Positions 17,869 to 26,500 of a stretch of DNA of 64,000 bases are shown piece by piece; position 1 is the stretch's first letter; the number at the start of each line of letters is the position of its first letter. A program made the translations under genes and the position numbers. Source of the stretch: Betaproteobacteria bacterium (GTDB lineage Bacteria; Pseudomonadota; Gammaproteobacteria; Burkholderiales; Burkholderiaceae_F); the NCBI GenBank assembly GCA_016861185.1, contig BOKW01000001.1, positions 496,001 through 560,000 on the forward strand, read 5' to 3'. Under the pieces are notes generated by a model that did no database searches, was not told the DNA's origin, and was given only the letters and a program-made list of their open reading frames with translations.

Positions 17869-19374
17869 ATGTCCGACTTGGCTCTGCCCCGTGCGGGTGA
17901 GGCAAGGGCGACCGCCGAAGTTCTCGCCCGGCTTCCTTCCGTCGATCGGCTGCTCGCGCAACCGGCGCTCGGCGCGCTCGTCGCTTCGCACGGGCATGCC
18001 TTCGTCAAGCGAGCGATTCAGGACGCGCTCGGCGCCGCGCGCGAGCGCATCCGCGCGGGGGCCGAAGCGCCCGCGTTCGACGCGCTGATCGACGATGCCG
18101 CCGCGCGCGTGCATGCGCTCGCCGCGCCGCGGATGACGCCGGTCTTCAACCTGACCGGCACGGTGATCCATACCAACCTCGGTCGCGCCTTGCTGGCCGA
18201 CGAGGCGATCGACGCGGTCGCCGCCGCAATGCGCGGCTACGCCGCGCTCGAGTACGACGTCGCCACCGGCGGCCGCGGCGACCGCGACGCCATCGTCGAA
18301 GACCTGCTGCGCGAACTGACTGGCGCCGAAGCCGCCACGGTGGTCAACAACTGCGCGGCCGCAGTGCTGCTCGCGCTGAAGGCGCTCGCGGCGAAGAAGG
18401 AGGTGCTGATCTCGCGCGGCGAGCTGATCGAGATCGGCGGCTCGTTCCGCATGCCGGACATCATGAAGGCGGCGGGCTGCAAGCTGGTCGAGGTCGGAAC
18501 CACGAACCGCACGCACGCGCGCGATTTCGAGTCGGCCTTCGGCCCGAAAACCGGACTCGTCGCCAAGGCGCACACGTCGAACTACGCGGTCACGGGCTTC
18601 ACCGCGAGCGTCGACGAAGCCGAGCTTGCGCGCATCGCGCACGCGCACGGCGTGCCGTTCATCGTCGACCTCGGATCCGGTGCGCTGATCGATCTGTCGG
18701 TCTACGGGCTGCCGAAAGAACCGCTGCCGCAGGAAGCGCTTGCCGCGGGCGCCGACCTGGTGATGTTCTCCGGCGACAAGCTGCTCGGCGGGCCGCAGGC
18801 CGGCATCGTCGTCGGCCGGCGCGAGCCGATCGCGAGAATCAAGCGCGATCCGCTCAAGCGCGCGCTGCGCGTGTCCAAACTCACGCTCGCCGCGCTGGAG
18901 GCCACGCTGCGCGTGTACGCGAGCGGGCATCGGCTGCCCGAGCGGCTGCCGACGCTCGCGTTGCTCGCGCGCGAACGGAACGACATCCGCGCGACCGCCG
19001 AGCGGCTCAAGCCCGCACTGCAGGCGGCCGTCGGCGATGCGTTCGCGGTGACGGTCGAGGACTGCGCGAGCCAGATCGGCTCCGGCGCGCAGCCGATCGA
19101 ACGGCTGCCGTCGGCGGCGCTCGCCGTGCGCGCGCCGGCGAAAGCGAAAGGGCGCGTGATCGAGTCGCTCGAAAAACGGCTGCGCGGGCTGCCGGTACCG
19201 GTCGTCGGCCGCATGCACGACGGCGCGCTGTGGCTCGACTGCCGCTGCCTGCTGCCGGGCGACGAGCCGCGCTTCGTCGACAACCTGCGGACAGTGCGCC
19301 CCCTCTCCCCCGCCCCTCTCCCTCAGGGGGAGGGGGGAGGTTCGAGCAACGACCGGCCGCAGGCCGATCGTTGA
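17869..19374 (+). CDS. selA: L-seryl-tRNA(Sec) selenium transferase SelA
   Basis: PLP enzyme that converts seryl-tRNA(Sec) to selenocysteyl-tRNA(Sec) with selenophosphate; 501 residues. [27 protein letters not shown] and NNCAAAVLL are family blocks. The PLP lysine is Lys304 in [14 protein letters not shown]. Normal SelA proteins end shortly after PRFVDNLR. Here about 25 more residues ([13 protein letters not shown]...) are read from a C/G-rich intergenic repeat at 19299-19340, so the gene's stop seems to have been displaced. selB begins 14 bp downstream, and tRNA-Sec follows selB. Confidence 0.95.
   Translation: MSDLALPRAGEARATAEVLARLPSVDRLLAQPALGALVASHGHAFVKRAIQDALGAARERIRAGAEAPAFDALIDDAAARVHALAAPRMTPVFNLTGTVIHTNLGRALLADEAIDAVAAAMRGYAALEYDVATGGRGDRDAIVEDLLRELTGAEAATVVNNCAAAVLLALKALAAKKEVLISRGELIEIGGSFRMPDIMKAAGCKLVEVGTTNRTHARDFESAFGPKTGLVAKAHTSNYAVTGFTASVDEAELARIAHAHGVPFIVDLGSGALIDLSVYGLPKEPLPQEALAAGADLVMFSGDKLLGGPQAGIVVGRREPIARIKRDPLKRALRVSKLTLAALEATLRVYASGHRLPERLPTLALLARERNDIRATAERLKPALQAAVGDAFAVTVEDCASQIGSGAQPIERLPSAALAVRAPAKAKGRVIESLEKRLRGLPVPVVGRMHDGALWLDCRCLLPGDEPRFVDNLRTVRPLSPAPLPQGEGGGSSNDRPQADR
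19299..19340. repeat. C-rich/G-rich palindromic repeat inside the selA 3' end
   Basis: CCCCTCTCCC and CCCTCAGGGGGAGGGG type sequence able to fold back on itself. It resembles common intergenic repeats whose translation reads [11 protein letters not shown] related copy is at 27391-27421. Confidence 0.6.
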
Positions 19375-19388
19375 GTGCGGGGATCGCC

Positions 19389-21290
19389 ATGATCGTCGGC
19401 ACCGCCGGCCACATCGACCACGGCAAGACCTCGCTGATCAAGCGGCTGACCGGGCGCAACACCGATCGGCTGCCCGAGGAGATCAAGCGCGGCATCTCGA
19501 TCGAGCTGGGGTATGCGTACGTCGATCTTCCCGGCGGTGGCGTGCTCGGCTTCGTCGACGTGCCCGGCCACGAGCGGTTCGTCCACACCATGCTCGCCGG
19601 CGCGACCGGCATCGACTACGCGCTGCTCGTCGTCGCCGCCGACGACGGCGTGATGCCGCAGACCGACGAGCACCTCGACATCCTCGAACTGCTCGGCGTG
19701 GAGCACGGTGCGGTCGCGCTGACCAAGATCGACGCCGTCGCACCCGAACGCGTCGACGCGGTGCGCGCGCAGCTCGCCGCGCGCGCCGCCGGCAGCGCCG
19801 CCGCGAGCTGGCCGGTGTTCGCCGTTTCTTCGCTTACCGGCGCAGGGATCGATGCGCTGCAGGCGCATCTTCACGCGACCGCCGCGGCCTGGACGCAGCG
19901 CAACGCCGGCGGGCATTTCCGCATGGCGATCGATCGCGTGTTCACGCTGGCCGGCGCGGGCACGATCGTCACCGGCACCGCGCACGCCGGCGCGATCGGG
20001 GTCGGCGACGCGGTGCTCGTGCAGCCGCGCGGGCTCTCGGCGCGCGTGCGTTCGATCCACGCGCAGGACCGTCCCGCGCAACGCGGGCGCGCCGGCGAAC
20101 GTTGCGCACTCGCCCTGGCCGGTGTTGAAAAGGCCGATATCGAACGCGGCGCCTGGGTCCAGGCGCCCGGACTCGCCAACGTTACCGAGCGCGTTGACGC
20201 CGCCTTCACGCTGTCGCGCCGCCAGGCCAAGGTGCTTGCCAACTGGGTCAACGTCCACCTGCACCACGGCACCGACGACGTGATGGCGCGCGTCGCGGTG
20301 CTCGACGCCGAACGCATCGAGCCGGGGTCGACGGCCCTCGTATCGATCGCGACGGAGCGGCCGCTCGTCGCATGCCGCGGCGACCGCCTCGTGCTGCGCG
20401 ACGCGCATGCGGCGCACACGCTGGGCGGCGGAATCGTGCTGGACATCGCGCCGCCGAAACGCGGCAAACGCGCGCCGGCGCGGCTGCAGGTGCTGCGCGC
20501 GCTCGCCGCAGGTGCGCCGCACGAGGCGCTCGCCGCTGCGCTGGCGCACGAAGCCCGGCCCGTCGCGCAGCTCGCATCGGCGTGGAACCTGCGCGACGAC
20601 GAGCTGCAGCCGCTGCTCGCTCGCGTCGGCGCGCGTGTGGCCGCCGGCACCGCGTTCGCCCCGCAGGCGTGGGACGCGTTGCGCGCGAAACTCGCCGCCG
20701 CCGTGGCCGCCACGCACGAACGCGAACCCGAGATGCCGGGCGTCGAGCAGAACCGCCTGCGGCGGATGGTCGCCCCCGCGCTTTCCGCCGACGCGTTCGC
20801 CGAACTCGTCGACGAACTGCTGCGGGCGGGCAAGCTCGTCCGGCGCGGCGCCTTCGTCGGCGACCCCGCGCACAAGGCCGAACTTGGCCGCGACGAACGC
20901 GTTCGCTGGGAGCGGATCAAGCCGCTGCTGATGGAGAACCGCTTCCAGCCGCCGCGCGTGCGCGACATCGCGCGCGACACCGGCATCGCCGAAGGCGAGG
21001 TGCGCGCGCTGCTCAAGCGCGTGGCGCGCGTCGGCGAAGTGACGCTGGTCGCGCACGATCACTTCTTCCTCAGCGACGCGGTTGCCGCGATGGCCGAGAT
21101 CGTCGGCGAGCTGTCCGCGGCGCGCGGCGCGGCGCGCGCCGCGGAGTTTCGCGACCGCATCGGCACCGGCCGCAAGCTCGCGATCCAGATCCTCGAGTTC
21201 TTCGACCGCGTCGGCTATACGCGACGCGTGCGCGACGATCACCTCGTGCGCCGCGATAATCCGTGGCGCGCCGAAGAAAGGCGGCCGTGA
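19389..21290 (+). CDS. selB: selenocysteine-specific elongation factor SelB
   Basis: GTP-binding factor that delivers selenocysteyl-tRNA to UGA codons with a SECIS; 633 residues (E. coli 614). G1 is [11 protein letters not shown] (residues 4-14), G3 is DVPGHERF, G4 is TKID. EF-Tu-like domains 2 and 3 follow to about 350. The C-terminal part (about 380-633) holds winged helices that read SECIS RNA, with [18 protein letters not shown] and [26 protein letters not shown]. The start at 19389 ([14 protein letters not shown]) matches the family. The tRNA-Sec gene begins 36 bp after the stop. Confidence 0.96.
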   Translation: MIVGTAGHIDHGKTSLIKRLTGRNTDRLPEEIKRGISIELGYAYVDLPGGGVLGFVDVPGHERFVHTMLAGATGIDYALLVVAADDGVMPQTDEHLDILELLGVEHGAVALTKIDAVAPERVDAVRAQLAARAAGSAAASWPVFAVSSLTGAGIDALQAHLHATAAAWTQRNAGGHFRMAIDRVFTLAGAGTIVTGTAHAGAIGVGDAVLVQPRGLSARVRSIHAQDRPAQRGRAGERCALALAGVEKADIERGAWVQAPGLANVTERVDAAFTLSRRQAKVLANWVNVHLHHGTDDVMARVAVLDAERIEPGSTALVSIATERPLVACRGDRLVLRDAHAAHTLGGGIVLDIAPPKRGKRAPARLQVLRALAAGAPHEALAAALAHEARPVAQLASAWNLRDDELQPLLARVGARVAAGTAFAPQAWDALRAKLAAAVAATHEREPEMPGVEQNRLRRMVAPALSADAFAELVDELLRAGKLVRRGAFVGDPAHKAELGRDERVRWERIKPLLMENRFQPPRVRDIARDTGIAEGEVRALLKRVARVGEVTLVAHDHFFLSDAVAAMAEIVGELSAARGAARAAEFRDRIGTGRKLAIQILEFFDRVGYTRRVRDDHLVRRDNPWRAEERRP

Positions 21291-21326
21291 TGTGCGCGCG
21301 CGCGGCCGCGGTTCGGAACGTTTGCA

Positions 21327-21422
21327 GGAAGAGTGTCGCGTCCCGGTGGGCCGGCCAGACTTCAAATCTGGTAGGGGTTGCCAGCAATCCCTGGTGGGTT
21401 CGACTCCCATACTCTTCCGCCA
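21327..21422 (+). tRNA. selC: tRNA-Sec (anticodon TCA)
   Basis: A 96-nt tRNA. The acceptor stem has 8 perfect base pairs (GGAAGAGT with ACTCTTCC), longer than the usual 7 and diagnostic of tRNA-Sec. The anticodon arm is CCAGA-CTTCAAA-TCTGG with anticodon TCA. A long variable arm and a T arm containing GGTTCGACTCC follow, then discriminator G and an encoded CCA. It lies just downstream of selB. Confidence 0.97.
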
Positions 21423-21441
21423 CGCGCTTCGCGCGTGGCGG
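21417..21441 (+). terminator. stem-loop overlapping the 3' end of tRNA-Sec
   Basis: CCGCCACGCGC-TTC-GCGCGTGGCGG is a perfect 11-bp stem. Its left arm includes the last acceptor bases, the discriminator and the CCA of the tRNA. No T-tract follows. It may act in termination or 3' processing. Confidence 0.55.
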
Positions 21442-21462
21442 CCGCCGGGCTGAGCCCGGCGG
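21442..21462 (+). terminator. second stem-loop after tRNA-Sec
   Basis: CCGCCGGGC-TGA-GCCCGGCGG forms a perfect 9-bp stem directly next to the first hairpin. There is no T-run. The sequence is of the kind found in dispersed GC-rich repeats, so a repeat origin is also possible. Confidence 0.45.
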
Positions 21463-21631
21463 TGCCACAAGGTAGGGAACGAGGGGGCTCGGCTGGTTCC
21501 ACGGCCGCGCTCGCAGGCGCGACCGGCTGCGGCGGCGCGAAGCTATGCTTCGCGAAACCCCGCCTCCGCCCCCTCGTGCTCCCCCAGCCACGACGAGAAG
21601 AAACTCGCAGACTCAGCCGAGGACGGATCGG

Positions 21632-22102
21632 ATGGACCAAGCAGAACTCGAGCGACTACCCGCCGACCGCCTCTACGCGGCCGAGCAGGATATGTGGGTG
21701 CGGCTCGAAGGCGACGGCACGGCCACGCTCGGGACGACGCATCTGATGGCGATGCACGGACAGTTCATGCTGTTCACGCCGCGGCCGGTCGATACACCGG
21801 TCGCGTTCGACCGCTCGCTCGGCGTGATGGAGACGGCCAAAAGCGCGGTGGCGATCCACGCCCCGCTGTCGTGCCGCATCATCGCCGCCAATCCCGCGGT
21901 CGAACGCGACGTCGCGCTGATCACGCGCGATCCCTACGGGGAGGGCTGGCTGTTCCGCGTGCGGCCCACGCAACTCGACGCGGAGCGCGACCGATTGATG
22001 GACGTGGCCGCCTATCGCGCGTGGCTGGCAACGCGCATGGAGCGCTTCGAGCCGCCGGCGACTACACCCGACGACGCGCTCGATCCGACGCGCTGGCTAT
22101 GA
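21632..22102 (+). CDS. GcvH-like lipoyl-domain protein
   Basis: A 156-residue protein with a lipoyl domain like glycine cleavage H protein. VMETAKSAVAIHAPLSC (residues 65-81) places the predicted lipoylated Lys at residue 70, and RDPYGEGWLFRVRP matches the GcvH block DPYGEGWLFKI. No gcvT or gcvP genes are near. The stop overlaps the next gene (ATGA), which encodes a DsrE-like protein. That pairing recalls the LbpA lipoyl proteins of sulfur metabolism more than glycine cleavage, but no sHdr genes are in the window. The ATG at 21632 is preceded by GAGGACGGAT. Confidence 0.8.
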   Translation: MDQAELERLPADRLYAAEQDMWVRLEGDGTATLGTTHLMAMHGQFMLFTPRPVDTPVAFDRSLGVMETAKSAVAIHAPLSCRIIAANPAVERDVALITRDPYGEGWLFRVRPTQLDAERDRLMDVAAYRAWLATRMERFEPPATTPDDALDPTRWL

Positions 22103-22488
22103 ACGACGCGCGGCGGCTCGTGATCGTCGTCTGGTCGTGCGGACCGGACCGCCCCGGCGGCGCGGCGCTCGCCGCCGCGCCTTTTGTCTACGCGCTGGCG
22201 GCGCGCGCGCTCGACCGGGACGTCGAGATGCATTTCACGTCGAGCGCGGTGCGCTGGCTGGTCGCCGGCGAGGCGGACGCCGCCCACACCGACCGCGCGC
22301 GCAGCAAGACCGTGCGCGACTTCATCCGCGAAGCGCACGCCGCGGGCGTGAAGCTGTACGCGTGCGCGATGGCGCGCCACGAGCACGCCCGCGACGAGAC
22401 GCTGATCGACGAGATCGACGGCGTCGCCGGCGCGGCGACGGTGATCGACGCGGCCGCCGAAGCCGACGCGCGGGTGATGGTCTTTTAG
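22099..22488 (+). CDS. DsrE/DsrF-like protein
   Basis: A 129-residue protein of the DsrE/TusD fold. LVIVVWSCGPD opens the first strand and helix, AARALDRDVEMHFTSSAVRWL the second, and GVKLYACAMARHEH carries a Cys (about residue 90) at the site of the sulfur-carrying Cys in DsrE proteins. Cys14 is also present. Its start overlaps the stop of the lipoyl gene, so the two products are made together. It ends seven bases from the convergent paralogue at 22496. Sulfur transfer is the family role; a partner role with the lipoyl protein is inference. Confidence 0.8.
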   Translation: MNDARRLVIVVWSCGPDRPGGAALAAAPFVYALAARALDRDVEMHFTSSAVRWLVAGEADAAHTDRARSKTVRDFIREAHAAGVKLYACAMARHEHARDETLIDEIDGVAGAATVIDAAAEADARVMVF

Positions 22489-22495
22489 CCTGCGA

Positions 22496-22873
22496 TCAGA
22501 CGCAGCGCGCCGCACCGATCGGCGCGAGCACGGCGGTCAGCACGGGCATGCACATCGGGCCGAGCAGGCCGTCGACTTCCATGCGGCCGACGCCGGCCGA
22601 AATCGCCAGGCCGCGATCCTTCAGCGACGCGAGCGCAGATGTCAGCGCTTCATGCGCCTGGGCTGTTTCGCGTTCGCAGCTCGCGTCCATCGCCAGCTCG
22701 AGCGCGCGTTCGACAGGGCCGACGATGTCGTTCGCTTCCCCGTCCGCGCCGTCGAGCGCCAGCTCGAGCAGCCGCGCTTCGCGCGCCATCACCGACAGCA
22801 CGCGGGCCTGCTGCCGGGGTTCGAGCGCGCTCAGCCCGTCGAGCTGCTCTTCGTGCGTGTACCTGCTTCCCAC
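22496..22873 (-). CDS. unknown 125-residue protein, paralogue A
   Basis: Translation starts at GTG with a good GGAGG six bases upstream. The protein is helical and soluble, with no recognised domain. Its neighbour at 23023-23397 is clearly homologous: both share RY..E..LDGL..L.PR.QA.. at the start, VERALELA.DA in the middle, and a strongly kept end, G..RMEV.G.LG.M.MPVLTAVLA. A FNR-like box lies 107 bases upstream, as for paralogue B. It faces the lipoyl/DsrE pair. I cannot assign a function. Confidence 0.75.
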   Translation of the reverse strand: MGSRYTHEEQLDGLSALEPRQQARVLSVMAREARLLELALDGADGEANDIVGPVERALELAMDASCERETAQAHEALTSALASLKDRGLAISAGVGRMEVDGLLGPMCMPVLTAVLAPIGAARCV

Positions 22874-22979
22874 TGCGGCCTCCGTCGCGGCGACTGAGGT
22901 CGAACGTAGACGAGCGCAGCCGCGGTCGCAACCGCAATTCGACCGAGGTTTGACCGTGCGGCGATTTGTTTGATCTGGC

Positions 22980-22993
22980 GCAAGTCCCGGGCT
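22980..22993. promoter_or_regulatory. FNR/ANR-like box upstream of paralogue A
   Basis: TTGATCTGGCGCAA fits the TTGAT-N4-(a/c)(t/g)CAA pattern of FNR/CRP-family sites. It is 106 bases from the start codon of paralogue A. The equivalent site of paralogue B is 107 bases from its start. Confidence 0.45.
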
Positions 22994-23022
22994 CGCGCCC
23001 GCCATTTTTCGAGCGGCGACCC

Positions 23023-23397
23023 TCAACGCGCGCCGCGGCCGTTTGCCGCGAGCACCGCCGTCAGCACGGGCATCTGCATCAGGCCGAGCGCGCCTTCGAC
23101 CTCCATGCGGGAGACGCCGGCCGACAGCGTCAACCCCGCGCGCCTGACCGCGGCCATCGCCTCCGCGAGTGCGGCGTACGCCTGCCGCGCCTCGCTTTCG
23201 GAGTCGGCGTCCACCGCGAGTTCGAGCGCGCGTTCGACCGCCGCGCCGACCGCGTGCGCGTCCGCACCGCCGCTGTCGACCGCGAACTCGATCAGGCGCG
23301 CTTCGTGCGCGAGATCGTTGAGAAGCTTCGCCTGCTCGCGCGGATCGAGCCGCTCCAACCCGTCGAGCCGTCTTTCGTCCGAATACCGCTGCTCCAT
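23023..23397 (-). CDS. unknown 124-residue protein, paralogue B
   Basis: Homologue of the next gene downstream, from which it is separated by 149 bp. It starts at an ATG preceded by GGGGGG. The predicted fold is all helical. The C-terminal block SRMEVEGALGLMQMPVLTAVLA is its most distinctive part. The upstream region is also duplicated: a FNR-like box and a GAGGTTTGA segment recur in both promoters. The function is not recognised; conserved promoter architecture suggests oxygen-related control. Confidence 0.75.
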   Translation of the reverse strand: MEQRYSDERRLDGLERLDPREQAKLLNDLAHEARLIEFAVDSGGADAHAVGAAVERALELAVDADSESEARQAYAALAEAMAAVRRAGLTLSAGVSRMEVEGALGLMQMPVLTAVLAANGRGAR

Positions 23398-23481
23398 CGC
23401 ACCCCCCGGGCCGTCGAGGCCAAGTGACGGCACGACCGTAGTGCAACGAAGAGCGGACCGCTACCGCGATTTCGACGAGGT

Positions 23482-23495
23482 TTGATTCCGGCGAA
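23482..23495. promoter_or_regulatory. second, weaker FNR-like site upstream of paralogue B
   Basis: TTGATTCCGGCGAA lies between the main box (23505-23518) and the gene. The same position in promoter A reads TTGACCGTGCGGCGA, a weaker form, so the two-site layout is partly kept. Confidence 0.3.
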
Positions 23496-23504
23496 GACGC
23501 GCGT

Positions 23505-23518
23505 TTGATTCAGCGCAA
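23505..23518. promoter_or_regulatory. FNR/ANR-like box upstream of paralogue B
   Basis: TTGATTCAGCGCAA keeps TTGAT and CGCAA around a 4-base spacer, as in the box of paralogue A. It lies 107 bases from the start codon, in the short gap behind the oxidoreductase gene. Confidence 0.45.
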
Positions 23519-23525
23519 GCGGACC

Positions 23526-26500
23526 TCACGCGACCTTCGCCGGCATCCGGATCACCTGCGCGTTCTGCTGGCCGCGGAACTTCGCGAGCAGCTCGGCCCA
23601 TTGCGCGCGCACGCGCTCGAGGTTGCGCGTTTTCACGTGGCCGAAACCGCGGATCTCTTCCGGCAGGCCCGCAAGCTGCACTGCGACCGCGTGATTGTCC
23701 GCCGTCAGCCTGCCGAGCAGCTCATCGACGAGCGCCTCGTATTCGCCGATCAGCGCGCGCTCGGTGCGGCGCTCCTCGGTACGGCCGAAGACGTCGAACG
23801 CGGTGCCGCGCAGGAAGCGCAGTTTCGCGAGCAGGCCGAAGGCGCCCATCATCCACGGGCCGAAGCGCATCTTCTTGGGTTTGCCGGTGGCGGGGTCGAT
23901 TCGCGCGAGCAGCGGCGGCGCCAGATAGAAGTTCAGCTTGTACGGCTGGCCGCCGACGCCCTCGAACTGCGCTGCGATCTTCGCGCGAAACGCCGGGTCG
24001 GAATACAGCCGCGCGACCTCGTATTCGTCCTTGTACGCGAGCAGCTTGAAGTAGTAGCGCGCGACGGCCTCCGCGAGTTTCGTGCCGCCCAGCCGATCGG
24101 ACTCGACCTTGCGCACGCGCTCGACGAGATCCGCGTACCGCTTCGCGTACGCGGCGTTCTGGTAGCCGGTCAGGAATTCGACGCGCCTGGCAACGATCTC
24201 TTCGAGCGACGAGGAAGTGCGTTTCAGCTCGATCACCTGCGCCGCGTACTGGTCCGGATAGGCGGCGCGCTTGACCACCTCCAGGTCGTGCGCGGCGACG
24301 CGGCCCCATTCGAAGGCGCGCTTGTTCGCCTCGATCGCCACGCCGTTCAGCTCGATCGCGCGCAGCAAGGTCTCGTACGCGAGCGGGATCCAGCCCTTCT
24401 GCCACGCGTAGCCGAGCACGAAGGGGTTCGTGTAGATCGCGTCGCCCATCAGCGCGGTCGCCAGCCCTGATGCGTCGACGAACGCGCAGTTCGCCTCCGG
24501 ACCCACGGCGTCGCGCACCTGCTGCGTCATCGGCGCACCGGCGAACTGCCAGTTCGGGTTCTTGACGAAGTCCGCGGTCGGCGACTCCGCGGTGTTGATC
24601 ACGGCGCGCGTCTTGCCGGCCTGCATCTTCGACAGCGCTTCGCTGCTGGTCGTCACGATCAGGTCGCAGCCGAGCACCAGGTCGGCCTCGCCCATCGCGA
24701 TGCGTGTGGCGAAAAGATCCTGCGGGCGCGCGGCGATCTGCACGTGCGAGAACACCGCGCCGCCTTTCTGCGCGAGCCCCGCCATGTCGAGCACGGACAG
24801 GCCTTTGCCTTCCAGGTGTGCGGCCATGCCGAGGAGCTGGCCGATCGTCACCACACCCGTGCCGCCCACGCCGGTGATGACCACACCGTACGCGCCGCCG
24901 GACCGGATCGCGGGGATCGCGGGCTGCGGCAGCGCCGGCAGCGGCGCGTCCTTGCTCGCCGCCTTCGACTTCTTCAGCTGCGCGCCTTCGACCGTGACGA
25001 AGCTCGGGCAGAAGCCCTTGAGGCACGAGAAGTCCTTGTTGCACGACGACTGGTTGATCGTGCGCTTGCGGCCGAATTCGGTTTCGAGCGGTTCGACCGA
25101 CAGGCAGTTGCTCTGCACGCTGCAGTCGCCGCAGCCTTCGCACACCAGCTCGTTGATCACCGTGCGGCGCGGCGGATCGGGATACTCGTTGCGCTTGCGG
25201 CGGCGCCGCTTCTCCGACGCGCAGGTCTGGTCGTAGATCAGCACCGACACGCCCGGATACTCCCGCAGCTCGCGCTGGATGCGGTCGAGCTCGTCGCGGT
25301 GATGCACGGCCACACCCGGCACGAGCTTCCACGCGTCGCCGGTGGCGCCGCGCGCGTTGACGGCGCTGTGATCGACCTCGACCTGCTGCCGCAGGTCGTA
25401 CTTGCCCGGCTCGTCGGTGACGATGACGATCTTGCGCACGCCTTCGGCGTGCATCTGCTGCGTGATCATCGGCACGGTGATCTGGCCGTCGGTCGGTTGC
25501 CCGCCGGTCATCGCCACCGCGTCGTTGAACAGGATCTTGTAGGTGATCGGCACGTTCGCCGCGACCGCAGCGCGCACCGCGAGCGAGCCCGAATGGAAAT
25601 AGGTGCCGTCGCCGAGGTTGGCGAAGATGTGCTTTTCGTTGGTGAACGGCGCCTGCCCGATCCACGGCACGCCTTCGCCGCCCATCTGCGTGTAGGTGGA
25701 GGTGTTGCGGTCCATCCACACGACCATGTAGTGGCAGCCGATGCCGGCGACGGCGCGCGAGCCTTCGGGCACGACGGTCGACGTGTTGTGCGGGCAGCCC
25801 GAGCAGAAATACGGCTTGCGCTCGACGACGAGCCGCGGCTTGGCGAGCGCTTTTTCCTTCGCGTCGATGATCGCGAGCCGCGCCTCGATGCGCGCGCGCA
25901 CGTCGCTCGGCAGCTCGAGCTTCGACAGCCGCGCGGCGATCGCCTTGGCGACGATCGCCGGCGAGAACTCGTAGTGCGCCGGCAGGATCCAGTTGCCCTG
26001 CGGCACGGCCCATTCGCCGCCGTCCTTCTCGTCGAACTTGCCGATCACGCGCGGGATGCGCTTGCCCTTGCCGATCCAGTTGAAAAGCTCTTCCTTCACC
26101 TGGTACTCGATCATCTGGCGCTTTTCCTCGACGACCAGGATCTCTTCGAGCCCTTCGGCGAACGCGCCGATCGTCTGCGCCTCGAGCGGCCAGACCATGC
26201 CGCACTTGAAAAGCCGCACGCCGATGCGCGCGCAGGTTTCGTCGTCCAGTCCCAGGTCGTGCAGCGCCTGGCGCGTGTCCAGATACGCCTTGCCGCTGGC
26301 GACGATGCCGAAGCGCGCGTGCGGCGAATCGATCACCGTGTAGTTGAGCTTGTTGGCGCGGCAGTACGCGAGCGCGGCGTACAGCTTGTAGTCGAGCAGC
26401 CGCGCTTCCTGGTCGAGCGGCGTGTCGGGCCAACGGATGTTCAGTCCGCCCGGCGGCAGCACGAAGTCGGTCGGAATGCGGATGTCGACGCGCTCGGGAT

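Noticed and set aside
22496..23446. One long minus-strand frame covering both tandem paralogues
   Set aside because: The upstream part reads paralogue B in a wrong frame. Each paralogue has its own start, ribosome site and upstream box.
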